NCBI GenBank assembly: GCA_028280945.1
Contig: JANQKV010000060.1
Span: 124,001 to 188,000 of the forward strand
Reading direction: 5' to 3'
Source: Opitutaceae bacterium
GTDB taxonomy: Bacteria; Verrucomicrobiota; Verrucomicrobiia; Opitutales; Opitutaceae
DNA length: 64,000 nucleotides
Shown here in pieces: positions 7,839-16,982 of this stretch. Under the pieces are notes generated by a model. That model worked only from the letters and a program-made list of their open reading frames with translations. It had not been told where the DNA came from and searched no databases. Every line of letters starts with the position of its first letter. The stretch's first letter is position 1. The position numbers were made by a program, and so were the translations under genes.

Positions 7839-8783
7839 ATGGTCGACAACTCTCCGCGAACGCTTGCCACTTACACGTTGGCGGGAGCCTTGGTCTTGTT
7901 GGCGGGAGCGTTGGTTTACTTTGCGGTTTCTTTGCGACAGGTTGCTCACGACCTCCCGCCTGTGGTGGAGGGGTTGCAGGAGGTTGCGGCGGAGGTGCCG
8001 CCGATCCTTGAGCGCGTGGATGTGATTTTGGAGGAGACCGTGCCCGCCATCATGACCGAGGTGGCGGAGGTGCGCGGCCAGCTCGATCAGTTGCAGGCCC
8101 GGCTGCCCGATGTCCTTGCGGAGGTGGCCACGCTGCGGGAGAGCACGGTGCCAAGTGTGCTGACAGAAATGGAGAACATTCGCGCGAGCATCCCGCCTAT
8201 TCTCGACCGCGTTGCCAAGGTGCAGGAACAGATCCCTTCGATTCTCGATGAGGTGGAGGCCGTGCGCGGCGAGATCCCGGGTTTGGTCGATCAGGTCGAT
8301 GGCATCCGCGAACAGATTCCCGCGATTCTGGCCGAAGTGGAGGCGATACGTTTGGCCGTTCCGGAGTATCTCGACGAGGCGAACATCCTCACTGACAAGG
8401 TCCGGGCTGCGGGCAAGGAAGCGGGCGAGGGCGCGGTGCAGGGCTTGTTCACGGGCATTCTCAGGGCACCGGTCAACTTGGTGGCAGGACTGAGGTTTAC
8501 CTCGATCGCCGGGCAGGAGTTGACCGACCAGGGGCGTTTATTGTTTCAGCGTGCGGTCGCAGAACTGCTTGCCGATCCCCACCGCGGAGCCTCCACGAGT
8601 TGGAATACGGTCAAAGGCGGGGTGGAACTCCGACTGACCGTCGAGCAGATTCGCGGCGAATCTCCCCAGCGGGTGGTGGAGCTCACGTTGACCGCCACTC
8701 GCGGTCGGCGAGTTGTGGATGAAATTCCATTGATCGCCCGGGAAAACGAATCGGGGGTTTGGGACACCCAGCGGGCTCCCTAG
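7839..8783 (+). CDS. Membrane-anchored protein with 14-residue helical repeats
   Basis: This is a 314-residue protein. One TM helix lies near the N-terminus (about residues 8-28, LAGALVLLAGALVYFAV). A long charged helical stretch then contains at least six exact 14-residue units with a hydrophobic-proline start, for example IPSILDEVEAVRGE and IPGLVDQVDGIREQ. A globular C-terminal domain follows (about residues 225-314). A 14-residue period with proline at position 2 resembles apolipoprotein-like or membrane-hugging amphipathic helices. It may shape or span the envelope; no specific function is known. The start at 7839 is preferred over 7800 because the extra residues look non-coding. It is divergent from the solenoid gene, with about 130 bp between. 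Confidence 0.7.
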   Translation: MVDNSPRTLATYTLAGALVLLAGALVYFAVSLRQVAHDLPPVVEGLQEVAAEVPPILERVDVILEETVPAIMTEVAEVRGQLDQLQARLPDVLAEVATLRESTVPSVLTEMENIRASIPPILDRVAKVQEQIPSILDEVEAVRGEIPGLVDQVDGIREQIPAILAEVEAIRLAVPEYLDEANILTDKVRAAGKEAGEGAVQGLFTGILRAPVNLVAGLRFTSIAGQELTDQGRLLFQRAVAELLADPHRGASTSWNTVKGGVELRLTVEQIRGESPQRVVELTLTATRGRRVVDEIPLIARENESGVWDTQRAP

Positions 8784-8821
8784 ACCCCGTCTTGGGGAGA
8801 AGCACCCGCCCGATCATTCCC

Positions 8822-9523
8822 TCAATCCGTCGACTGGGCCTTGGCGCGTTCGAGGCCTTTCACCAAGGCATGGGCCCAGTCGTTGAGGGCGTTGCGCGCA
8901 TCGCTGATATTGGTCGCCCGAGTGCGGGGCATGCGCCAGCTTGCGCCCATCCCGCGCCCATCCTTGTGGTCGTAGGCTCGCGCCAGGATCTGGTTGCTGG
9001 GCCCATCATAGAGTTCGATCGCCAGGGTGGCTTCGCCGGCGCCGTCGGTGTAGACCTTGTTCCAGATGCCATTCCGATTGTTGGGATCGGGAGCAAAGAT
9101 ATCCAGGTTGGTGATCGCGGGACGGACCACCAAGGTGTCCGAGCTTATCTCCTCAACGACGGTGTAACCTTTCTTTTTCAGCACGCGGTTAAACTCTTCC
9201 AGAAACAGCTTCTTGCCCGTGGCCACCATCTTGGCCATGTCGGCGTCGGTGATGCGGCCCATGCTGCGGCTTGTGTTCTGGTCTCGCTGCCAGTCCTTGC
9301 GAAAAGAGATCTGGGGCTCCAGTAATTTGACCGTCTGGTAGGTGGAGAAATCGACCCCGGGTCGAACGTAGGCGGTGTCCACTTCTTTCGGTTTGGCGAT
9401 CTTTTGCAGGCCGTCGGGGGACATTTCCGGCGGCGCCTCATTTTGCTTGGCCAGGGCGGAGAGGGGAGCAAAGGCGATAGCGGTGACGGTCAGAACAATG
9501 GCAATGGGGCGAGGTGAAGGCAT
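8822..9523 (-). CDS. Exported protein of DUF3313 type
   Basis: This is a 233-residue protein with a signal peptide (MPSPRPIAIVLTVTAIAFAPLSALA) and no lipobox. The body reads DFSTYQTVKLLEPQISFRKDW, then a helix (FLEEFNRVLKKKGYTVVEE), then a beta-rich half with TLAIELYDGPSNQILARAYDHKDG. This pattern fits DUF3313-type periplasmic proteins, which are poorly characterised. It lies just downstream of a DUF4136-type lipoprotein on the same strand, 46 bp apart. The two share the same overall plan (a value fixed per mature protein, then a helix, then a strand-rich half) and could be an operon. No function is known. Confidence 0.7.
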   Translation of the reverse strand: MPSPRPIAIVLTVTAIAFAPLSALAKQNEAPPEMSPDGLQKIAKPKEVDTAYVRPGVDFSTYQTVKLLEPQISFRKDWQRDQNTSRSMGRITDADMAKMVATGKKLFLEEFNRVLKKKGYTVVEEISSDTLVVRPAITNLDIFAPDPNNRNGIWNKVYTDGAGEATLAIELYDGPSNQILARAYDHKDGRGMGASWRMPRTRATNISDARNALNDWAHALVKGLERAKAQSTD

Positions 9524-9569
9524 GGTCTGGCGGGGTTGATTCAGGGGTGAAAGCGGGGCCGGGCCGGGA

Positions 9570-10136
9570 TCAGTTGGCGGGGAAACTCGCCAGCATTTTG
9601 GTGAGCAGAAGTTTCACTTCGTCCGCGGTCATGCGGTTGGCTCTGGTCGGCTCAATGATCCAGGAGCACCAGGCGAGTGTCTTTTCTTTGTTCTCGTAGA
9701 TTTCGAGCAGCACAAGCGCGTGGTCTTTCGGGCGGACATCCACGTCGGCCACCACCTCATAGTAGGAACTGGTGCCCCAGTAGTCGGTGCCGGCGTAGTT
9801 GCCGGTGGTGTAGCCCCATTGGGCGACGTTGAGAGTGGGTGAAATGGCCGCTTTGAGATTCAACGCGAAGTCCGCCTCCTCCAGCGAGGCTGCCTCAGTA
9901 TAACCCTTGGCGAGCAACGCGTCGCGCATGGCTTCTTGAGCGGCCCGGCCGTAGCGCTGGTTGGCGTCGGGTTGGGCGCCCTCCACCCGTTTGGGCAGCG
10001 GCATGAGGGCAAACGTCTCGAAGCCGGAAAGGTCCACCTCCGGGGAAAGATCGTGGTTGATTTGCGGACCGGTGGCGCAGCCGCCGAGGAACGCAAGGGT
10101 GACGGCAAACAGGGCGAAAGCAGGAGAACGTTTCAT
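9570..10136 (-). CDS. Lipoprotein of DUF4136 type
   Basis: This is a 188-residue lipoprotein. The signal peptide ends at the lipobox FLGGC (Cys20). The mature part begins with the DUF4136-like phrase DLSGFETFALMPLP, then has RYGRAAQEAMRDALLAKGYTEA and a tyrosine-rich middle (YYEVVADVDV). The ATG at 10136 is chosen over 10157 because it gives a normal lipoprotein signal. It probably sits in the outer membrane facing the periplasm. The role is unknown. Confidence 0.75.
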   Translation of the reverse strand: MKRSPAFALFAVTLAFLGGCATGPQINHDLSPEVDLSGFETFALMPLPKRVEGAQPDANQRYGRAAQEAMRDALLAKGYTEAASLEEADFALNLKAAISPTLNVAQWGYTTGNYAGTDYWGTSSYYEVVADVDVRPKDHALVLLEIYENKEKTLAWCSWIIEPTRANRMTADEVKLLLTKMLASFPAN

Positions 10137-10240
10137 GAGCGGCAAAACAGGAAGCAATTCTCAGCTTATCGCAAGAAACATGAATTAGCCGGGCGGTTGA
10201 CTCACCCGGGGTTGTTTCATTTCGTTCACCGACCTCGTCC

Positions 10241-11662
10241 ATGATCCGCTTCTTCCTACCTGCTTCGCTGATCACCGCCGGTTTCATGGCCGGATGTGCC
10301 GTCCCCGAACCCCCTTCGGCCCAAGACAACCTCACTGAAGTGCTCGGCGAACAAGCGACGGTGCCCGGTGCCTATGCTGCAGCCACGTCACCTGTGATTG
10401 GAGAGTTGCCGGCCGATTGGGTGAAGTCATTCGGCGACCCCCAGCTCCAGGCGATCATCGACGAAGGCATGGAGCACAACCTTAACCTCCGGGCCTCCGC
10501 CGCCCAGCTCGAGGCGGCATCAGGTTTGGTGGTCCAGGCCGGTTCGCAGCTGTTGCCCCATGTGTCCGCGGCAGGCAGTGCTTCGGATTCCACGTTTCAG
10601 GGCGGAATATCGGCTAACGAATCCCAAGCCGCCTTGCAGGTGTCCTGGGAGCTGGACGTCTGGGGGCGGGTCCGGGCAGAGAACGCTGCCGCCGAGGCAG
10701 GTTTCGAGGCCGCGACCGCTGATTTCGAATTCGCCCGGCTTTCGCTCAAAGCTCAGATTGCCAAGACGTGGTTCATGGCGGTGGAGACTCGGCAGCAAAG
10801 GGCTTTTGCCAATGACGTGGTGGCCCTTAACGAGGAAACGTTGCGGGTCGTTGAAGCCAAATACGAGTTTGGCGAGGTCGGCATGAGCGACGTGCACCTG
10901 GCACGCTCGGATTTGGCGGCGGCCAAGGAGCGGGTTCAGCAGGTGGAAGGTTCCTACCGGACAATCCAGCGCGCGCTCGAAGTGCTGTTGGGCCGTTATC
11001 CGGCGGCGGAAATCGACGTGGCCACGGAATTTGTTGCCGTGCCGCCGCCCATCCCGGTCGGCCTGCCTTCGGAGCTGCTGGAACGTCGTCCCGACCTGGT
11101 TGCGGCGGACCGACGGGTTGCCGCAGCCTTCAATCAGGTTTCCGCCGCGAAAGCGGCCCGCCTTCCCACCCTTGGCCTGACTGCCAGTGGGGGAGCCTCG
11201 AGCGGCGGCATGGCGGACCTGTTGGGAGCGGGAAGTGGTTTTTTTAACGTGGGGGCGAACTTCCTCGGGCCGCTTTACGCGGGCGGAGCTTTGCAGGCCC
11301 AAGTCGATATCCGCACGGCAGAGCAGGAAGCCGCCCTGGCCGCCTACGGACAGCAGGCGTTGACGGCTTTCAGCGAGGTGGAGGAAGCCCTCGCCAATGA
11401 AGGATTCCTCCACACCCGCGAGGGGTTGCTCGAGCAGGTGGTGGCGGACAACCGCTCCGCCTACGAGCTCGCCCAGTTCCAATACCAACAGGGAGCGATC
11501 GAGTTGCTCAACGTGCTGGTCATGCAGGGGCGCCTGGTGAACGCCCAGGTTCAGCTCATCAACATCCGCAACCTGCGTCTCGCCGAACGCATCAATCTCC
11601 ATCTGGCCATTGGCGGCGATTTCGCGGAGGCCGACTCCGCTACGGAAACAGCTTCACTTTGA
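10241..11662 (+). CDS. Outer-membrane efflux lipoprotein, NodT/OprM type
   Basis: This is a 473-residue TolC-family channel with a lipobox (FMAGC, Cys19). The two internal OEP repeats are recognisable: ELDVWGRVRAENAAAEAG with KTWFMAVETRQQ, and later FNVGANFLGPLYAGGALQAQVDIRTAEQ with FSEVEEALANE. It forms the exit duct of the RND pump encoded next. Its stop overlaps the possible TTG start of the adaptor gene (TTGA), so translation is probably coupled. Confidence 0.92.
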   Translation: MIRFFLPASLITAGFMAGCAVPEPPSAQDNLTEVLGEQATVPGAYAAATSPVIGELPADWVKSFGDPQLQAIIDEGMEHNLNLRASAAQLEAASGLVVQAGSQLLPHVSAAGSASDSTFQGGISANESQAALQVSWELDVWGRVRAENAAAEAGFEAATADFEFARLSLKAQIAKTWFMAVETRQQRAFANDVVALNEETLRVVEAKYEFGEVGMSDVHLARSDLAAAKERVQQVEGSYRTIQRALEVLLGRYPAAEIDVATEFVAVPPPIPVGLPSELLERRPDLVAADRRVAAAFNQVSAAKAARLPTLGLTASGGASSGGMADLLGAGSGFFNVGANFLGPLYAGGALQAQVDIRTAEQEAALAAYGQQALTAFSEVEEALANEGFLHTREGLLEQVVADNRSAYELAQFQYQQGAIELLNVLVMQGRLVNAQVQLINIRNLRLAERINLHLAIGGDFAEADSATETASL

Positions 11663-12792
11663 GACCCCCAATCTTCCAACCGACCCGATACGTGAATCAT
11701 CAATTTCTCTCCCAACTTCTCCGTGGAAGCGGGGTCGCGCTTGCCGCCGCTTTCCTCGCCGGCTGCGGCCAGAAAGCCGAACCCGAAGCCGCACCCACCG
11801 TACGCCCGGTCAAAATCGTTGAACTCGGTGGCGACGTGATGGAACGCACGTTGGAGTTGCCCGGCCAAGTCCAGGCGTTTCGCGAAGCCAGCATGGGCTT
11901 CGAAGTCTCCGGCCTCCTCCAGGAGGTTGTGGTGGAGGAAGGTGACGAAGTGAAGAAAGGGGACATCCTGGCCCGCCTCGATGACCGCGATTACCGCGCT
12001 GCCCGGGATGCGGCCCAGGCGCAGTTGACCGTTGCCCAGTCCGAAGCCGAGCGTGCCCAAGCCTTGTTCGACCGCCAGGCGACTTCGAAGCAGCGGCTCG
12101 ACCTCGCGTTGGCGGAGCTGCGCGTGACGGAGTCCTCCTTCGATCGCGCCGAAAAGGCTCTGCAGGACACGGTGCTACGGTCCCCCATGGATGGCGCCGT
12201 CGCACGTGTGGTGGTGGAAGACATCGTTAATGTGCAGGCCAAGCAGCAGATCATGATCGTGCATGACCTTTCCCGCTTCAAAGTGGTCATCGATGTGCCG
12301 GAGACTCTCGTCGTGCGGGCCGATCCCACCATTCCGCCTGAGGTTCAAAACGCCCGCGTCAAGTCCACCGTGTTTTTGACCTCCGGATCAGACGAGGGAT
12401 TCCCGGCGAAGATCTTGGAAGCGGCCACGACCGCCAACCCCACTACCCGCACGTTCCCCATCACGTTTGCCTTCGACCCGCCCAAGAGCCTCAACGTATT
12501 GCCGGGCATGACCGCCCGCCTCCAGGCCGATGCCACCGCGCTGATCCCGTCGACTGGCACGCAATACGAGGTGCCGAGTCATGCGGTCGGGGGCCAAGCC
12601 GATGGCCAGCCGTTTGTCTGGCAAATCGATCCTGAGGCCATGACTGTGCAACGGGTCACCGTGGAGCTGGGGCGGGTTTCCGGGGGTCAGGTCGAGATTG
12701 TCGCAGAGAGTTTGGCGCGCGGCGATTTGATCGCCGCCTCGGGGCTGCTTCATCTGCGTGAAGGCATGCAGGTTCGCGAATTCGAACCCTGA
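11659..12792 (+). CDS. RND efflux periplasmic adaptor (lipoprotein)
   Basis: This is a 377-residue membrane-fusion protein. It has a lipobox (FLAGC), a barrel-sandwich/lipoyl part (GQVQAFREASMGFEVSGLLQEVVVEEGDEVKKGD), a helical hairpin rich in Ala and Gln, and a C-terminal beta-barrel region. The first possible start is TTG at 11659, overlapping the previous stop by four bases; a GTG at 11692 would give a more usual signal peptide of 25 residues. The gene links the inner-membrane pump (10 bp downstream) with the outer channel. Substrates cannot be read from the sequence. Confidence 0.9.
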   Translation: MRPPIFQPTRYVNHQFLSQLLRGSGVALAAAFLAGCGQKAEPEAAPTVRPVKIVELGGDVMERTLELPGQVQAFREASMGFEVSGLLQEVVVEEGDEVKKGDILARLDDRDYRAARDAAQAQLTVAQSEAERAQALFDRQATSKQRLDLALAELRVTESSFDRAEKALQDTVLRSPMDGAVARVVVEDIVNVQAKQQIMIVHDLSRFKVVIDVPETLVVRADPTIPPEVQNARVKSTVFLTSGSDEGFPAKILEAATTANPTTRTFPITFAFDPPKSLNVLPGMTARLQADATALIPSTGTQYEVPSHAVGGQADGQPFVWQIDPEAMTVQRVTVELGRVSGGQVEIVAESLARGDLIAASGLLHLREGMQVREFEP

Positions 12793-12801
12793 TCGCGCCC
12801 C

Positions 12802-15800
12802 ATGAAGTTCGTCGAATACTTCATCAACAACCGGGTGGTCACGCTGGTGATCACGGTGCTTTTGATCGGCATGGGCATCAGCTCCTACAACAGCATGAGC
12901 CGGTTGGAGGATCCCGAGTTTACCATCAAGGAGGCGCTCATCATCACGTCCTATCCCGGAGCCTCGGCCCTGGAGGTGGAACAGGAGGTGACCGACGAGA
13001 TTGAACAGGCGGTGCAGCAGCTCGGCCAGATCGACTCGGTGCGTTCGCGGTCCGAGCGCGGCATGTCGACAGTGACCGCGTCCATTCAGGACAAGTTCGA
13101 CAAGAACACCTTGCCGCAGGTGTGGGATGAGTTGCGCCGCAAGGTCAATGACGCCCAGGGCAACCTTCCCTCGGGGGCGCAGCCCTCGATGGTCATCGAC
13201 GACTACGGTGATGTCTATGGCGTGTTCTTTGTCATTTACGGCAACGAATTCTCCTACGCCGAACTCAAGTCGGTGGTGGACGACCTGCGCACCGAATTGC
13301 TGCTTGTTGAGGACGTCGCCAAAATTGATGTGCTGGGGGAAAATCCCGAGGCGATCTACGTGGAGCTCAATCGCGAGCGGATGGCCCAGATGGGCATTCC
13401 GTCCTCGGCAGTTGTCCAGCAACTCCGCAGCCGAAACCTGGTGGCTGACTCCGGCCGGGTGCAGGTGGGGGACGAGTTCATCGCCCTGAATCCGACCGGG
13501 GAGGTCGACTCTTTGGCGGACATGGAGGCCATCCAAATCAGCGCCGGCAACGAGCAGATTCGCCTGCGCGACATTGCCACCGTGAGGCGCGGCTACACCG
13601 AGCCGCCCAAGGAGATCGTGCGCTTCAACGGCAGTCCCGGCATCGCCATGGGGATTTCCACGCGCGCGGGAGGCAACGTTGTTACCATGGGCGAAGCCCT
13701 GCAGAAACGCGCGCGGGAGTTGGCCAGGGACATTCCGCTGGGCATCGAGTTCGGCGTCGTTTCCGTGCAGTCCGAAGCGGTCACCGCTGCGATCGACAAT
13801 TTTATTGTGAGCCTGATGCAGGCAGTCGTGATTGTGGTGGTCGTGCTGCTGCTCTTCATGGGTCTGCGCAGCGGACTGCTTATCGGTTTTGTCCTCGTCG
13901 TGACGATCCTGGGGTCGTTCATCTTCCTCAACCCGATGGGGGTGGCGCTGGAGCGCATTTCGCTGGGGGCTCTCATTATCGCGCTGGGTATGCTCGTCGA
14001 CAATGCAATCGTGGTGGTGGATGGTATGTTGGTGCGGATCCAAAAGGGGCAGGAGCCCAAGGAAGCGGCGATCGAGGTGGTGGGGAAAACGGCCATCCCG
14101 CTGCTGGGTGCGACTGCGATTGCGATCATGGCTTTTGCCGCCATCGGCACGTCACAGGACAGCACCGGGGAATTCTGCCGGTCGCTCTATCAGGTCATTC
14201 TCGTTTCGCTGTCCCTGAGCTGGGTCACTGCGATGACGATCACACCGCTGCTGGGTGTCTTGATTTTAAAACGACCGGCGGAGGTTCCGGCGGGCGAGTC
14301 ACAGAAAGACCCCTTCGATACAACCTTCTATCGGACCTACCGCAGTTTCCTCGCGCTCTGCATTCGTCGTCGTGTGGTGACGCTCGCGCTGGTGGTGGCG
14401 GTGTTTGGCGTCTCGGTCTGGGGTTTCGGTTTTGTGAAGAGTGCTTTCTTCCCGCCGTCGACCCGGCCGCAAATCATGGTCGACATGTGGCTGCCCCAGG
14501 GCACGCACATCGAAACAACTTCCGTCCGGGCGGCGCAGCTGGAGAAGATGCTGATGGCGGACGAAGCGACCGGGAATGTGACCACCATCGTGGGCAAAGG
14601 CGGCCTGCGTTTTCTGCTCACCTATGGTGCGGAGAAACCCAACTCGGCCTATGCCCACTTCCTCGTCGATGTCGCCGATGTTGAGCAAACCGACGCATTG
14701 ATCGAGCGGATCGACAACGTCATCCCGCAGTCTTTCCCCAGCGCCCAAATCTACGCCTACCGCTTTGAGCTGGGCCCCGGATCCAAGGGCAAGATCGAAT
14801 CGCGTTTTGTTGGGTCCGACCCGGATGTGCTGCGCGAACTTGGCGACCAGGCCCAGGCCATCATCGCGGCGCATCCGAATGCGAAGGCGATCACCAACGA
14901 ATGGCGGCAGCGGGTGAAGGTGGTTCGACCGCAGGTGCTCGAGGAACAGGCCAGTCTGCTCGGCATCGACAAGGCGGCCATTGCCGAGACGCTGCGCCAG
15001 GGTTTTGCGGGCCTGAATATCGGGATCTTCCGGGACGACGACCTGATCCTGCCGATCATCCTCAAGGCCCCGCTCAATGAAAACTCCGACATTGCGAGCC
15101 TGGCCAATCTCCAGATCTGGAGCCCGGTGGCCCAACGCAATGTCTCTCTGGCCCAGTTGGTTGACACCAGCGAGACATTCTTTGAGGACGAGATCATTGT
15201 CCGCGAGGACCGGCGGCGGTCCTACTCCGTTTTTGCGGACCCGAGCACTGGCACCGCGGCCGCGATGTTGGCGGACATTCGCGAGTCCATTGAGTCCATC
15301 GAGTTGCCCGACGGTTACCGAATGGAATGGGGTGGGGAATACGAGGACTCCGGTGAGGCGACGGCTTCGCTCGGAGCGAAGATTCCACCCTTCATTGGCG
15401 GCATGATTTTGCTGACGATCGTCCTGTTCAACTCGCTGCGGCAGCCGCTGGTCATTTGGCTGTGCGTGCCTCTCATCATCATCGGGGTATCGGCGGGCCT
15501 GCTCCTTTTCGATCAGCCCTTCAACTTCATGGCCATCCTGGGTTTCCTCAGCCTGGTCGGCATGATGATCAAGAACGCGATTGTCTTGGTTGATGAAATC
15601 AACGCGCAGAATGCCGAAGGCGTCGAGCCTCTGCAGGCCATCCTCAACTCCGGCACCAGCCGCCTGCGGCCGGTGGCCATGGCGGCGGCGACCACGGCAT
15701 TGGGCATGATCCCACTGTTCGCCGACGCCTTCTTCATTGCCATGGCGATCACCATCATCTTTGGCCTCGTGGTCGGCTCGGTGCTGACGATGGTGATCCT

Positions 15801-15843
15801 GCCGGTGATCTATTCGGTCATCTTCCGCGTGCCGGTGAAGTAG
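12802..15843 (+). CDS. RND efflux pump, inner-membrane transporter
   Basis: This is a 1013-residue RND permease of the AcrB/HAE1 kind. It has an N-terminal TM helix (RVVTLVITVLLIGMGISS), two large periplasmic loops and two blocks of TM helices. The TM4 acidic proton-relay motif is seen near residue 400 (ALGMLVDNAIVVVDGM). The second half contains GFLSLVGMMIKNAIVLVDEIN. It uses the proton gradient to export small molecules with the adaptor and channel encoded just before it. It ends 9 bp before a convergent regulator gene. Confidence 0.93.
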   Translation: MKFVEYFINNRVVTLVITVLLIGMGISSYNSMSRLEDPEFTIKEALIITSYPGASALEVEQEVTDEIEQAVQQLGQIDSVRSRSERGMSTVTASIQDKFDKNTLPQVWDELRRKVNDAQGNLPSGAQPSMVIDDYGDVYGVFFVIYGNEFSYAELKSVVDDLRTELLLVEDVAKIDVLGENPEAIYVELNRERMAQMGIPSSAVVQQLRSRNLVADSGRVQVGDEFIALNPTGEVDSLADMEAIQISAGNEQIRLRDIATVRRGYTEPPKEIVRFNGSPGIAMGISTRAGGNVVTMGEALQKRARELARDIPLGIEFGVVSVQSEAVTAAIDNFIVSLMQAVVIVVVVLLLFMGLRSGLLIGFVLVVTILGSFIFLNPMGVALERISLGALIIALGMLVDNAIVVVDGMLVRIQKGQEPKEAAIEVVGKTAIPLLGATAIAIMAFAAIGTSQDSTGEFCRSLYQVILVSLSLSWVTAMTITPLLGVLILKRPAEVPAGESQKDPFDTTFYRTYRSFLALCIRRRVVTLALVVAVFGVSVWGFGFVKSAFFPPSTRPQIMVDMWLPQGTHIETTSVRAAQLEKMLMADEATGNVTTIVGKGGLRFLLTYGAEKPNSAYAHFLVDVADVEQTDALIERIDNVIPQSFPSAQIYAYRFELGPGSKGKIESRFVGSDPDVLRELGDQAQAIIAAHPNAKAITNEWRQRVKVVRPQVLEEQASLLGIDKAAIAETLRQGFAGLNIGIFRDDDLILPIILKAPLNENSDIASLANLQIWSPVAQRNVSLAQLVDTSETFFEDEIIVREDRRRSYSVFADPSTGTAAAMLADIRESIESIELPDGYRMEWGGEYEDSGEATASLGAKIPPFIGGMILLTIVLFNSLRQPLVIWLCVPLIIIGVSAGLLLFDQPFNFMAILGFLSLVGMMIKNAIVLVDEINAQNAEGVEPLQAILNSGTSRLRPVAMAAATTALGMIPLFADAFFIAMAITIIFGLVVGSVLTMVILPVIYSVIFRVPVK

Positions 15844-15852
15844 CCGGCAGCG

Positions 15853-16563
15853 TTAATCTGCGGCCGATGGCAGCGATTCAACCGCGGCGTCCACCGCCCG
15901 CTTGAACGCGTTGGGATCATCCGGGGTGACAACCAGGGTCAGGTCCTTAAAGCGCAGCACGACCGTGTCTTCCCGATTGGTGCCCAGCATGCGATAAGAG
16001 CCGAGCGCACTGTTGCGAAACTGCCCAATGTAGCCCATGAAACCACCGATGCCGAGGACGCGGATGGACCCCGCCGTCGCATGGCGCACGACTTCCACGC
16101 TTTCCAGTTGGGTCAGGGGGAATCGACTGGCCCAGCCGAGGCGCAATACCTTCAACTCGGTGTCTGTCACCTGATAGCCGCCCACGTAGAAGGGCATCAT
16201 GGCCAGGAGGATCAATAGACCGACCATCCAAACCGCCACTGCCGCCGATCCGATGGGCAGGAGGGCCAGCGCCATGAATCCGGCCACCATCGCACTGGTC
16301 ACCACCTTCACCAGCGTTTCCCACGGAGCGCCAAAGATCCGGCGGTCCGTGGCGTTGGTGGTCGGCAGTGAGCCAAGATCGATGTCCAAGGCTTCGGCGA
16401 GCAAGCGCTGGGTCTCGAGACTGGGTTCCTCTCCTCCTTCGATCCGCTGAATCGTGCGACTGCTCAGTCCCACGATTTCGGCAAGTCTCTCCTGAGTCCA
16501 TGCCTTGGCCGTGCGGGCAGTGCGCACGCGGTCGGCGAAACGAGTTTCAGTGGAAGCGGACAT
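15853..16563 (-). CDS. XRE-type regulator with two TM helices and a PH-like domain
   Basis: This is a 236-residue protein starting MSASTETRFADRVRTART. Residues about 8-62 form a helix-turn-helix (WTQERLAEIVGLSSRTIQRIEGG). Two TM helices follow (FMALALLPIGSAAVAVWMVG and LLILLAMMPFYVGGY). The C-terminal part (YQVTDTELKVLRLGWASRFPL...) resembles bacterial PH-like domains. It is a membrane-tethered DNA-binding protein of uncertain signal. The longer frame (to 16653) is possible, but its first 30 residues look non-coding. It converges with the RND operon and may regulate something upstream on its own strand. Confidence 0.8.
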   Translation of the reverse strand: MSASTETRFADRVRTARTAKAWTQERLAEIVGLSSRTIQRIEGGEEPSLETQRLLAEALDIDLGSLPTTNATDRRIFGAPWETLVKVVTSAMVAGFMALALLPIGSAAVAVWMVGLLILLAMMPFYVGGYQVTDTELKVLRLGWASRFPLTQLESVEVVRHATAGSIRVLGIGGFMGYIGQFRNSALGSYRMLGTNREDTVVLRFKDLTLVVTPDDPNAFKRAVDAAVESLPSAAD

Positions 16564-16982
16564 GCTCGAAATACTAGCCAGACAAGCTGTTGCTGTCGAC
16601 GACACCGACCCGACAAATACCCGACAATGGGTAATTTTATTTCCAGAATGCACTTAAATGTCCGCGCCAGCCAAGAGCAGCGCTTCTGCTTCAAATGGGA
16701 TATGATTTCTCCTTCTACACGTGAGGGCGCCAATCAGAGCCGCCTTAAGAAAACGTCACCGTTGCCCAACTGACTTCGTGACGTAGCAATCCTAGAACCT
16801 GCCTTTGTTCCACCGTCATGGGAGGTCTTCAACGAAGCACAACCCAAACTCATCGTATATGGCAGGGAAATCTTTGCCACGGTGCCCCATGGGTGAGGCA
16901 TAGTAAAAATTATAGACGCCTTCGAGGTCTATTATAATTTTAAAATTGATCTCGTTAAGAATTCGAGTTCCTTCCTTCGACG
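16564..16982. other. AT-rich intergenic stretch with a possible gene remnant
   Basis: About 420 bases separate the regulator and the methyltransferase. Base composition drops from GC-rich to AT-rich near 16880. On the minus strand, 16816-16982 translates to a protein-like stretch ending in IIIDLEGVYNFYYAS and GKDFPAIYDEFGLCFVEDLP. It has no start of its own, since further upstream it runs opposite the methyltransferase. It may be the leftover end of a transferred gene. Nothing else is seen. Confidence 0.3.

Noticed and set aside
12388..14043. A 551-codon minus-strand frame opposite the RND genes
   Set aside because: Its protein is rich in His, Asp and Arg without any domain, and the plus strand codes for adaptor and pump.
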